Assembly (NCBI GenBank): GCA_964440985.1
Contig: CAYTWE010000008.1
Span: forward strand, 1-63,485
Direction: 5' to 3'
Length of the DNA: 63,485 nucleotides
DNA from: UBA1731 sp964440985
Lineage (GTDB): Bacteria; Verrucomicrobiota; Kiritimatiellia; RFP12; UBA1067
Part shown: one piece after another, positions 56,440 to 63,325 of the stretch
Layout: each line of letters starts with the position of its first letter
Numbering within the stretch: the first letter of the stretch is position 1
The notes under the pieces: model-generated
What the model was told of the DNA's origin: nothing
What the model saw: only the letters and a program-made list of their open reading frames with translations
Database searches by the model: none
Program-made: the position numbers and the translations under genes

Positions 56440-57572
56440 TTGACCTCAGCGAAAGGCAGAGGAAATGGACGGCGGCGGGCGTCACGTCGCTTGCCGTTGT
56501 GGTCGTTGCGGCGTTTGCCCTCGGAATAGGATGGCTCGTTCTCAAGATGCTGCATCTTGCCGCCCCCGCACTCGCCCCAGTGATTCTTGGAATGTTTCTG
56601 TCCATGTTCTTCAAGCCGTACTATGGATGGTTCCTGCGGCGGATGCACAATCCCACGCTTGCGTTCCTCTCGATGTCGTTCACGGTGCTTCTGCCCGCAG
56701 GCGTGGTGCTGTGGTTTGCGGGCACTGCGCTTGTTGAGCAGGTTTCTGCGTTCATTGCGATAGCTCCGACGATAATGACACGCGCAAGCGCATGGGTGCA
56801 GATGAACCATCCCGGACTGCATTCCGGTCTGATTCGGCTTGGCGTCCCGGATTCCGCGCTTGTGTTCTTCACTGATCCGCTTCGGTTTTCGCACGACATC
56901 CTTTCCCAGCTTGGTGCGCAGTATGGCGGACAGGTGGTGAGGGCGGGGTTCAGCCTTGTGAAGTATTTTGAGTGGATCATTGGCTGGCTTGTCACGACCA
57001 TATTCTTCGTCTACTTCCTCATGAAGCCGCGGCTCTACGGCAAGGATTGCGTGAAGCAGATGCCGTTCCTGAAGGACGGGACGCGGGATCTTGTGGAGAA
57101 GCAGATTGATACGTTCATTGACATCCTCGTGTCGTTCTTCCAGCGTCAGGTGATAATATGCCTTATCGAGGGAGTGCTGTACGGGCTTGGCTTTGTGCTG
57201 GTTGGGCTTCCGTACGGTTTTGTGATAGGGTTTGCCCTCGGCGTCGTGAATCTCGTGCCGTTCCTCGGTTCCGTCGTGTTCCTGCCGATTGCGCTTCTGC
57301 TTGCGTTCTTCGGTGATGGCGGCAGCGTCCTGCGGCTTGTCGGCGTCACCTGCGTATGGACGGCGGGACAGTTCGCCGACGGGTATGCCATAACGCCGCT
57401 CATACAGGGCAAGAGCACAGGGCTTGGATTTGCGGGCGTAATATTCTCGTTCCTCTTCTGGAGTGCGGTGTTCAAGTCGCCCATTGGGTTGCTGCTTGCG
57501 ATTCCGCTTTCGGCGTTCTGTCTTGTGCTTTGGCGCACAATCAAGGAACGCTGCATCAAAGGCGTGATATAG
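56436..57572 (+). CDS. AI-2E family transporter
   Basis: 378 residues from ATG 56436, overlapping the radical SAM stop and preceded by gggagacgg. Six to eight hydrophobic helices; the conserved family region includes LIEGVLYGLGFVLVGLPYGFVIGFALG (seen in part) and NLVPFLGSVVFLPIALLL. The family is named for AI-2 export but several members are Na+/H+ antiporters, so substrate is uncertain. It is 5 bases ahead of pnuC. Confidence 0.85.
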   Translation: MIDLSERQRKWTAAGVTSLAVVVVAAFALGIGWLVLKMLHLAAPALAPVILGMFLSMFFKPYYGWFLRRMHNPTLAFLSMSFTVLLPAGVVLWFAGTALVEQVSAFIAIAPTIMTRASAWVQMNHPGLHSGLIRLGVPDSALVFFTDPLRFSHDILSQLGAQYGGQVVRAGFSLVKYFEWIIGWLVTTIFFVYFLMKPRLYGKDCVKQMPFLKDGTRDLVEKQIDTFIDILVSFFQRQVIICLIEGVLYGLGFVLVGLPYGFVIGFALGVVNLVPFLGSVVFLPIALLLAFFGDGGSVLRLVGVTCVWTAGQFADGYAITPLIQGKSTGLGFAGVIFSFLFWSAVFKSPIGLLLAIPLSAFCLVLWRTIKERCIKGVI

Positions 57573-57577
57573 CCGCC

Positions 57578-58357
57578 ATGAAATGCGGCGCAAGGTGCAG
57601 TCTTGGCGGACTGCTGGCGGAGCAGTTTCGGGCATGGCGTCCGGGTGAAGTCGCATGGCTCGTTTTCTGTGTAGGCTCTGTCGCCGGGTTGTCGCTGTGC
57701 TGCGGCGATTCCGTTGTTGGAATCATCGCGGCCGTGACCGGGATGCTCTACACGGTTCTTGCCGGCAAGGGCAAGGCGCTGTGCTTTCTGTTCGGGATGG
57801 TGAACACTCCGCTTTACGCCTACCTGTCGTATGCGCACTGCTACTACGGTGACTTCGCGCTGAACGTGTACTATTTTTTGATGATGTTTCCAGGCCTGAT
57901 GGCATGGGGGCGCAATCGTGCGGAGACTGCGGAGGAGGGAATCGTCCGTACGCGGCTTGCCACACGTGAGCGCGTAGCGCTCGCAGTGGTTTGCATATCG
58001 GCTACGGCGGCGCTCTGGTGGGTTCTTGCCCGATGTGGCGGAAGCCGTCCTCTCTGCGATGCCTTCACCAACGTCCTCTCCGTCGCCGCAATGGCGCTCA
58101 CAGTCCGCAGGGCAATCGAACAGTGGGTGCTCTGGATCGCCGTCGATGCCGTGGAGGTGTTCATGTGGATCAAGGTATGGCTTTCAGACGGCGGAATGGT
58201 TTCGGTGATGCTGATGTGGCTGCTCTTCCTCGCCAACGGGATATACATGCTTGTTCTGTGGATGCGCGTGGAGAAACGCCGCGGCGGCACTGCCGCCCGG
58301 CGGGCTTCGCCCCGGTGTACGGCTTGCGCCGACGCGCCCATTCGCCGCAATTCGTGA
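57578..58357 (+). CDS. pnuC: Nicotinamide riboside transporter, PnuC family
   Basis: 259 residues from ATG 57578. Seven or eight hydrophobic segments. The PnuC pattern is visible in AGKGKALCFLFGMVN, YGDFALNVYYFLMMFPGLMAW and the C-terminal WIAVDAVEVFMWIK. It would import nicotinamide riboside or a related vitamin for NAD or B1 supply. The C-terminal ~25 residues are Arg/Cys rich and may be a neutral extension. No NAD or thiamine riboswitch is visible upstream, as the gene follows another by 5 bases. Confidence 0.8.
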   Translation: MKCGARCSLGGLLAEQFRAWRPGEVAWLVFCVGSVAGLSLCCGDSVVGIIAAVTGMLYTVLAGKGKALCFLFGMVNTPLYAYLSYAHCYYGDFALNVYYFLMMFPGLMAWGRNRAETAEEGIVRTRLATRERVALAVVCISATAALWWVLARCGGSRPLCDAFTNVLSVAAMALTVRRAIEQWVLWIAVDAVEVFMWIKVWLSDGGMVSVMLMWLLFLANGIYMLVLWMRVEKRRGGTAARRASPRCTACADAPIRRNS

Positions 58358-58496
58358 TATGCTTCAAATGATTCCAGCGACATACGGCATTTGAAGAACG
58401 GTTCAGCGTAAATCCCATCTCAGCACTGGTTTCAGACAGAATGAACTGAGGTTTGATTATGCGGAAATGTCGGGCAAATGATACGGATGCAGGTTG
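58358..58496. other. Short non-coding gap before the DUF975 gene
   Basis: No gene or terminator hairpin recognised. Confidence 0.4.
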
Positions 58497-58505
58497 TGGT
58501 ATAAT
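58497..58505 (+). promoter_or_regulatory. Extended -10 promoter 7 bases before an ATG
   Basis: tgg followed by a perfect tataat (58500-58505); the ATG of the DUF975 gene is at 58513, with no ribosome site. The predicted mRNA is leaderless. Confidence 0.5.
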
Positions 58506-58512
58506 ACGCCGC

Positions 58513-59313
58513 ATGACAGTTTTGAGAGCGAGAGACATCAAGGCGAAGGCAAGGGCGGCGCTTCGCGTGGACAGGCAGTTCCTGCGCTACGTTGCCGGCT
58601 ATCTGCTGCTGAACCTGATTGTGATTCTGCTTGTGCTTCCTCTTTCGCTGATACTGTCCTCCGGCATAGAGATGTCGGGGATCATGCCGTTCTTCCAGCC
58701 TGGCGGACGTCCGGAGATCGGCCTGTTCCTTGATCCGGACGTGATGCTCCCCCTGCTTGGTTCAGTGTCGGTGTTCTCCCTTCTGGTGATGTATCCGATA
58801 GGATTTTCGGTTTGGGGGCAGTCGGCCATGTCGATAGCGGCGGTGCGCCGCGGATTGACTTTCGGGCACTCCATTTCGGGGTGGGGGCATGGCTGGAGGA
58901 TGGGATGGATTCTTGCGGTGAAATGGCTGTACGTCTCCCTTTGGTGGCTTCTGCTTGTCGTTCCCGGCATAGTCAAGGTCATTTCCTATTCCATGACCGA
59001 GTTCATAGCGGTGGATCATCCGGACTGGAGCGCAAACCGCTGCATTGCGGAGTCGCGTAGGCTGATGCATGGGAACAAGATGAGATATTTCCTCTTCAAC
59101 CTCAGCTTCATCGGCTGGGGCATCCTGCTTAACGTGGTGTGGCATATGCAGCAGCTGCTTCTTGGAATGTTCTGCCAGTGCATGATCGTGCCGTATTACG
59201 AAACGGCGAGAGCGGCATTCTACGAAGACCTGCTTGACCGCGATGAACGGATGCGGACGGATGGATCCGCATCGGATGCCGCCGAAGGCAAAGACTGCGG
59301 CGGCGCAGTTTGA
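58513..59313 (+). CDS. DUF975 family membrane protein
   Basis: 266 residues with five or six hydrophobic helices. The family pattern is clear in VVPGIVKVISYSMTEFIAVDHP, NRCIAESRRLMHGNKMRYF and FNLSFIGWGILL. DUF975 proteins have no established biochemical role; they are widespread membrane proteins. The start at 58513 is chosen because an upstream in-frame ATG (58453) would place the TATAAT box inside coding sequence. Confidence 0.82.
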   Translation: MTVLRARDIKAKARAALRVDRQFLRYVAGYLLLNLIVILLVLPLSLILSSGIEMSGIMPFFQPGGRPEIGLFLDPDVMLPLLGSVSVFSLLVMYPIGFSVWGQSAMSIAAVRRGLTFGHSISGWGHGWRMGWILAVKWLYVSLWWLLLVVPGIVKVISYSMTEFIAVDHPDWSANRCIAESRRLMHGNKMRYFLFNLSFIGWGILLNVVWHMQQLLLGMFCQCMIVPYYETARAAFYEDLLDRDERMRTDGSASDAAEGKDCGGAV

Positions 59314-59350
59314 CTTTAAAGTGCATATTCAAGAACAAGGAGAATGACAA

Positions 59351-59578
59351 ATGACGCTTGAAGAACAGGTAAAGGCGATGCTTGACGCACTGCGGCCGAT
59401 GCTGCAGCAGGACGGAGGCGATCTGGAGTTTGTGAAGATGGAGGGCAAGGTGGTGACGTTGAGGCTCACCGGTCACTGCGGCACCTGTCCGTATGCGATG
59501 ATGACACTCAAGCAGGGCATTGAGATGAAGCTCAAGGAACTCGATCCCGAACTGAGCGTCGAGCGGGCGGCGGACTGA
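59351..59578 (+). CDS. NifU-like (Nfu) iron-sulfur scaffold domain protein
   Basis: 75 residues consisting of the NifU C-terminal domain alone: LRPMLQQDGGDLEFVKMEG and the cluster-binding CGTCPYA (CxxC). Such proteins carry or deliver Fe-S clusters to apo-enzymes. Strong aaggag upstream. It precedes iorB by 28 bases; indolepyruvate oxidoreductases are Fe-S enzymes, so a maturation link is reasonable. Confidence 0.92.
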   Translation: MTLEEQVKAMLDALRPMLQQDGGDLEFVKMEGKVVTLRLTGHCGTCPYAMMTLKQGIEMKLKELDPELSVERAAD

Positions 59579-59606
59579 CATCACACAGACGGATTGGCAT
59601 TTCATC

Positions 59607-60197
59607 ATGGATACATTCAACGTTTCACTGGTTGGCGTAGGCGGACAGGGCATTCTGCTCACGGCGAATCTGCTTGGCCGCGTGGCGGCGCTTGCCGGAC
59701 TTGACGTCAAGAAGTCCGAGATACACGGAATGGCTCAGCGCGGCGGATCTGTCGCATCGAGCGTGCGTTTTGGCGAGAAGGTCTTTTCGCCGATAATCCC
59801 TGCGGGCGAAAGCGATCTGCTCGTGGCGTTTGACCGCCTTGAGGCGCTCCGCTGCGCATCCCAGCTGAAGGCCGGCGGCAAGGCTCTTGTGAACGACGTA
59901 TACCTTACGCCGGTCACGGTGTCCTCCGGACAGCAGCCGGAAGTTGCGGATCTCGCCGGTTCGCTCAAGACGGCGCTGCCGGGCGCAATCTATGTCGATG
60001 CCGCCGGGATTGCGAAGGATGTCGGCAACGAGCGGACAGCCAACATGGTCATCGCCGGAGCGCTTTCCGCGCTGACGCCGTTCGAGGAGTCTCTGTGGCT
60101 CAAGGCGATGGCGGAGACGTTCACGGGCGCGAAGGCCAAACTGCTTGAGATCAACGAACGGGCGTTTGCGCTCGGTCGCGCCGCCGCATCCGCTTGA
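59607..60197 (+). CDS. iorB: Indolepyruvate ferredoxin oxidoreductase, beta subunit
   Basis: 196 residues. The gamma-type domain of 2-oxoacid:ferredoxin oxidoreductases is recognisable in VGVGGQGILLTANLLG, SEIHGMAQRGGSVASSVRFG and DRLEALRCASQL. With its alpha partner it oxidises aryl pyruvates from aromatic amino-acid breakdown to aryl acetyl-CoA, feeding ferredoxin. No iorA is in the window. Other pyruvate/ketoacid oxidoreductase gamma subunits are possible, but the MAQRGG motif fits IorB. Confidence 0.85.
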   Translation: MDTFNVSLVGVGGQGILLTANLLGRVAALAGLDVKKSEIHGMAQRGGSVASSVRFGEKVFSPIIPAGESDLLVAFDRLEALRCASQLKAGGKALVNDVYLTPVTVSSGQQPEVADLAGSLKTALPGAIYVDAAGIAKDVGNERTANMVIAGALSALTPFEESLWLKAMAETFTGAKAKLLEINERAFALGRAAASA

Positions 60198-60236
60198 CGC
60201 CGCTGCGTCATCTCAGGGGAGCGGTCCCCCATGACG

Positions 60237-60280
60237 GCCCGGAAGTGTCGGAGAGACTACCAGTCCACCGGCTTCCGGGC
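60237..60280 (+). terminator. Possible terminator between the convergent iorB and release-factor-like genes
   Basis: 9-base arms gcccggaag (60237-60245) and cttccgggc (60272-60280) with a 26-base loop, followed by a pyrimidine-rich stretch (ggatttctttt). One arm lies in the end of the minus-strand gene. Weak because of the long loop. Confidence 0.3.
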
Positions 60281-60655
60281 GGATTTCTTTTCGGAGTGGG
60301 CGTGCTTGTCGTCAAGCATCCTTTGACGCTGTCTGCGTGAACGTCGCCGTTTCTGCCGTCTCTTCTTCTCGATCAGCTGCTGTTTCTCGGATTTACGTTT
60401 ATGCTCCCTTTCAAGCAGCGTTTCGGCGAGTGCGCGGCGGGCGAGCCATCTGTTGTCTTCGCGTGAGCGCGATTCGCCGAAGCGGATCTGGATTCCGCTT
60501 GGGAGATGCTTGAGACGCACAACGTTGGAGGTCTTGTTGGTCTTCTGACCTCCCGGACCGCCGCCGAGAATGAACGTCTCTTCAAGTTCGCATTCCGATA
60601 CGGCGGCCTCCGCGAGCAGTTCGCGTATGCGGGCTATTGTCGCTGGCGCAAGCAC
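60257..60655 (-). CDS. Peptide chain release factor-like protein (GGQ domain, ArfB-like)
   Basis: 132 residues with GTG start overlapping the end of tatD by 22 bases. The RF-1 catalytic motif is seen as GGPGGQKTNKTSN and the domain is followed by a long Lys/Arg-rich tail (KKRRQKRRRSRRQRQR). There is no stop-codon recognition domain. This matches ArfB/YaeJ-type hydrolases that free stalled ribosomes, where the basic tail enters the empty mRNA channel. Expression presumably depends on tatD translation. Confidence 0.88.
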   Translation of the reverse strand: MLAPATIARIRELLAEAAVSECELEETFILGGGPGGQKTNKTSNVVRLKHLPSGIQIRFGESRSREDNRWLARRALAETLLEREHKRKSEKQQLIEKKRRQKRRRSRRQRQRMLDDKHAHSEKKSARKPVDW

Positions 60656-61428
60656 GGGAGCATCCTTTCGGCGTTTGATGCGGTCAGTTCCGCAAGGGTG
60701 TCCGGATCGGTCTTTCGCAGCTCGGCGAGAAACCGTACGGTATGTTCGATGAACGCGGGTTCATTCTCGCTTCCGCGCATTGGCACCGGGGCGAGGAACG
60801 GCGAGTCCGTTTCGACAAGCAACCTGTCGTCCGGCGCGTAGCGGGCGGCGTCGCGTACGTTCTCTGCGGCTCTGAACGTGACAATGCCGGATATCGAAAT
60901 CATGAATCCGCGGTCGAGAAGGCTGCGCTCGAACGGAACTGAACCAGTGAAGCAGTGTATGATTCCGTTGTGGAAGTCGTTTTCGTCCAGCACGCCGAGC
61001 GTTGCGTCGTCGGCGTCGCGTGTGTGTATCACAACCGGCAGGGAAAGCTCCTTCGCAAGCTCAAGCTGTGCAGCGAAGAGGTCGCACTGCGCCTTTGCGG
61101 TTTCTGGGGAATAGTGGAAGTCAAGCCCGATTTCGCCGATTGCAGATATCTTTTTGCGGTTGTCGATGGCTGCGGAGAAGTCGTAGCGCGGACATGTTCC
61201 GGCGTCTGCCGACGCCTGTTCGCGGTCGAGGCCAAGGGCCAACCTTACGGACGGCAAAGACGCATTGTCCTCCGCCAGCCTGGCGGCAAGAAGTGCGGCC
61301 CTGTTCAGTTCCGGCGAACCGCCGACGGCCATGAGCCGCGACACCCCGGCGGCAGATGCGCGTTCGAGCGTCGTGCGGGTTTTGTTTTCGTCCACCGGAA
61401 AATGTGCGTGGGTGTCAAAAAGATTCAT
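60634..61428 (-). CDS. tatD: TatD family metal-dependent hydrolase
   Basis: 264 residues. The metal ligands of the family are present in order: THAHFP (HxH), GEIGLDFHY, VVIHTRDA, GIIHCFTG and VETDSPFLAP. TatD proteins are nucleases or D-aminoacyl-tRNA-processing-like hydrolases. Translation starts at ATG 61428 with no ribosome site; the -10 box ends 8 bases before it. Divergent from the ABC gene. Confidence 0.94.
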   Translation of the reverse strand: MNLFDTHAHFPVDENKTRTTLERASAAGVSRLMAVGGSPELNRAALLAARLAEDNASLPSVRLALGLDREQASADAGTCPRYDFSAAIDNRKKISAIGEIGLDFHYSPETAKAQCDLFAAQLELAKELSLPVVIHTRDADDATLGVLDENDFHNGIIHCFTGSVPFERSLLDRGFMISISGIVTFRAAENVRDAARYAPDDRLLVETDSPFLAPVPMRGSENEPAFIEHTVRFLAELRKTDPDTLAELTASNAERMLPCLRQRQ

Positions 61429-61436
61429 GACGGGTT

Positions 61437-61466
61437 ATTGTACCATATGCAACTGTCTGATACAAT
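61437..61466. promoter_or_regulatory. Symmetric interlocked divergent promoter (tatD / ABC gene)
   Basis: Plus strand: ttgtac (61438-61443), 17-base spacer, tacaat (61461-61466), 7 bases to the ATG at 61474. Minus strand: ttgtat (61465-61460), 17-base spacer, tacaat (61442-61437), 8 bases to the ATG at 61428. The -35 of each promoter overlaps the -10 of the other, and neither gene has room for a ribosome site. Confidence 0.7.
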
Positions 61467-61473
61467 TTCGCGC

Positions 61474-62484
61474 ATGGAGACGCATTTTGGATTTGAGGAG
61501 CAGATGGAGGCCGTGCGCGGCGGATGGCTTCAGGGACGCTACCATTCGGAGGATGGCGATACGGTGGCGGATATGCTGTCATTCAAGGCGGTGTTTGAGA
61601 TAAACCCGTTTGAGGTCGGTGCAGACCATTCGGAAGAAAGGCGCAGATATGCGAAAAGGAGGCGGATCGTAGAGCGGCTTCTCGATGTGCGCGTCCTAAT
61701 GCGCCGTCCGTTCATGTCACTGTCCAACGGCGAAATGCGCCGGGTGCTGTTCGCCCGCGCCATCTTGAGGTGCAGTGGACGGCTTGTCCTGGATGATCCG
61801 TTTGGCGGACTTGATCCTGAACGTCGCCGGAAGATGCGCGACATAATCGATGCGCTGAGAAGTCGTGGGTTGGAAATAGAGGTGTCCGGCGGCGATGTGG
61901 ATGCTCTGTTGCAGAAGCCGGATGCGGGACGTCCATCGGTGCGCAGGGCGCATGGCAGGATGTTGCGTGATGCGCTGCCGGTTGTTGAGATGCGCAGCGT
62001 AAATGTGTCCTTTGGCGGCCGGACGCTTTTCAGGGATTTTTCGTGGACGGTTAAAGAGGGTGAACGTTGGGTGCTCAGCGGTCCGAACGGCAGCGGCAAG
62101 ACCACGCTGCTCGCGCTGATATCCGGTGATGCGCCACGCAGCTACGCATTCGACATATCGGTGTTCGGCAGACGGCGAGGAACGGAGGGTGTGGCGCTTG
62201 GGGACATCCGCGCCGAGATAGGCGTTGTGTCCGCAGAGCGTCAGGTGTACCTTGGCGAGTCATCGGACGAGCAATTGACGGCGGCGTTTGCCAAAAATCC
62301 GCGACTGCTTCTGCTGGATGAGCCGTGCTGCAATCTGCGGGACGCTGCTGCGAAACGGCTTCTGCGCAAAGTAGGTGCATGGTTGGATAGACATCCGCGC
62401 ACTGCGGCCATATGCGTCGCGCACCGTCCCGACCATGTGCCGCCGGGATTTTCGCTTGAGCTTACCCTTCCGCAATCAAAGTAA
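61474..62484 (+). CDS. ModF-like double ABC ATPase, reduced to one composite nucleotide site
   Basis: 336 residues from ATG 61474; the frame is open upstream but there it is antisense to tatD. The N-terminal half keeps the signature LSNGEMRRVLFARAIL (~83) and Walker B LVLDDPFGGLD (~104, second acidic residue Asp in place of Glu) but has no Walker A. The C-terminal half (from ~165) keeps Walker A GPNGSGKT (203-210), GRRRGTEG typical of ModF, and Walker B LLLLDEP (~278). It has lost the helical subdomain and signature: only ~67 residues separate the Walker motifs. E. coli ModF, about 490 residues, has both halves complete. No permease is adjacent, so a soluble ATPase role is likely. Confidence 0.75.
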   Translation: METHFGFEEQMEAVRGGWLQGRYHSEDGDTVADMLSFKAVFEINPFEVGADHSEERRRYAKRRRIVERLLDVRVLMRRPFMSLSNGEMRRVLFARAILRCSGRLVLDDPFGGLDPERRRKMRDIIDALRSRGLEIEVSGGDVDALLQKPDAGRPSVRRAHGRMLRDALPVVEMRSVNVSFGGRTLFRDFSWTVKEGERWVLSGPNGSGKTTLLALISGDAPRSYAFDISVFGRRRGTEGVALGDIRAEIGVVSAERQVYLGESSDEQLTAAFAKNPRLLLLDEPCCNLRDAAAKRLLRKVGAWLDRHPRTAAICVAHRPDHVPPGFSLELTLPQSK

Positions 62485-62965
62485 TTTGTCGATTCCTCGA
62501 TTGATTGTGGTGGAGATGGTTGATTCCCTCCACCGAAAACACAGAAGCCGCATTCTCGCGGATACTGTAATGCATAATTGTTGATTCAGCGTTGAAATCC
62601 TTGTTGAGTTCGTAGGATTACGATGCGGACGAAATTGTGTCGGCATCGGGAGTTTCGGAGGCTTGGAGGCGCGAGGTCGTTCCACTATTCGCCTCGAACT
62701 CCATGACTCCAGAACTCCCCGCAACGGAAGCAACGAACTTCCGCGCCCGCATGATACAGATAGACACAACGTCTCGTCCGCCAGGAAAAAAATTGGGGAA
62801 TCGCCAACGGTCAATCTGGTGGATCATGTCAAAACTTTGCGTCCTTCGCAGAGCTGCAGCTCTATGACAAAAAATGACGTTCCATCCTGAACTGTAAACC
62901 GATGGATTTGCAAAGTGTAAAATAACCAAAGAAAATCCATATAAATCAGCAAATAAAATTTGGTA
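62485..62965. other. Non-coding gap after the ABC gene
   Basis: No gene supported. It contains a possible weak hairpin (ggtggag 62509-62515 / ctccacc 62528-62534, no T run) and a perfect 14-base palindrome agagctgcagctct (62850-62863). Composition turns strongly AT-rich from ~62900. Confidence 0.45.
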
Positions 62966-62993
62966 TTGACAATAAAAAAAAAAATGATATCTT
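62966..62993 (+). promoter_or_regulatory. Strong promoter in the AT-rich segment
   Basis: Perfect -35 ttgaca (62966-62971), 16-base spacer containing an uninterrupted A tract, and -10 tatctt (62988-62993). Confidence 0.62.
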
Positions 62994-63006
62994 AATTGCC
63001 AATTAA
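62992..63006. repeat. Perfect 7-1-7 palindrome at the predicted transcription start
   Basis: ttaattg, one base, caattaa. It overlaps the end of the -10 box and the likely start site, the usual place for a repressor operator. Confidence 0.55.
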
Positions 63007-63182
63007 GCGGGGTAAGGTGTACAGGTGGTATGCCGGGAACTTGTTTAATTCCAGGAGATTGGGCAACTGAAAGGACTGGAATAAGAAAAGCGGTCATGTC
63101 AGAATTCATGAATGTGGTTTCAGACGGTAGTTTCATGCCTCTGAAGGTACAGACTGCTGAACATGACGGCAGAAAAAATTAG
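63007..63182 (+). ncRNA. Possible regulated leader or small RNA with a 28-residue ORF
   Basis: Transcript expected from the promoter above. It has a stem attccag (63048-63054) / ctggaat (63076-63082) and a short ORF (63096-63182) beginning MSEFMNVVSDGSFM. No known RNA family is recognised and the ORF has only a weak ribosome site. Confidence 0.3.
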
Positions 63183-63206
63183 TGCACTTTTGAGCGAAAC
63201 GGTCGG

Positions 63207-63246
63207 TATAATCCGGCCAATGCGAACGGAGTGGAAAACACAGACA
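63207..63246 (+). promoter_or_regulatory. TATAAT box followed after 7 bases by a 9-codon ORF
   Basis: Perfect tataat (63207-63212), 7 bases, then ATG (63220) opening MRTEWKT-Q-T and a stop (TAG 63247-63249). The spacing equals that of other predicted leaderless genes in the window. It could act as a leader peptide for the lipoprotein gene downstream. Confidence 0.35.
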
Positions 63247-63325
63247 TAGACTTTCATTTCGCAGTTGACACGGGTGTGCCATACAGCGGGTGTGAACGCA
63301 AAAATAAACAAGAAAGAATAAAAGA

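Noticed and set aside
60955..61473. N-terminal extension of the ABC ATPase that might hold its missing Walker A
   Set aside because: That stretch is antisense to tatD and crosses the divergent promoter; no GxxGxGK(S/T) motif is present in it.
63007..63095. Possible SRP RNA or tmRNA
   Set aside because: The conserved SRP loop and tmRNA ends and tag sequence are missing.
62618..63136. Minus-strand open frame of 172 codons in the AT-rich gap
   Set aside because: It crosses the ttgaca promoter, A tract and palindrome; the product has no recognisable domain.
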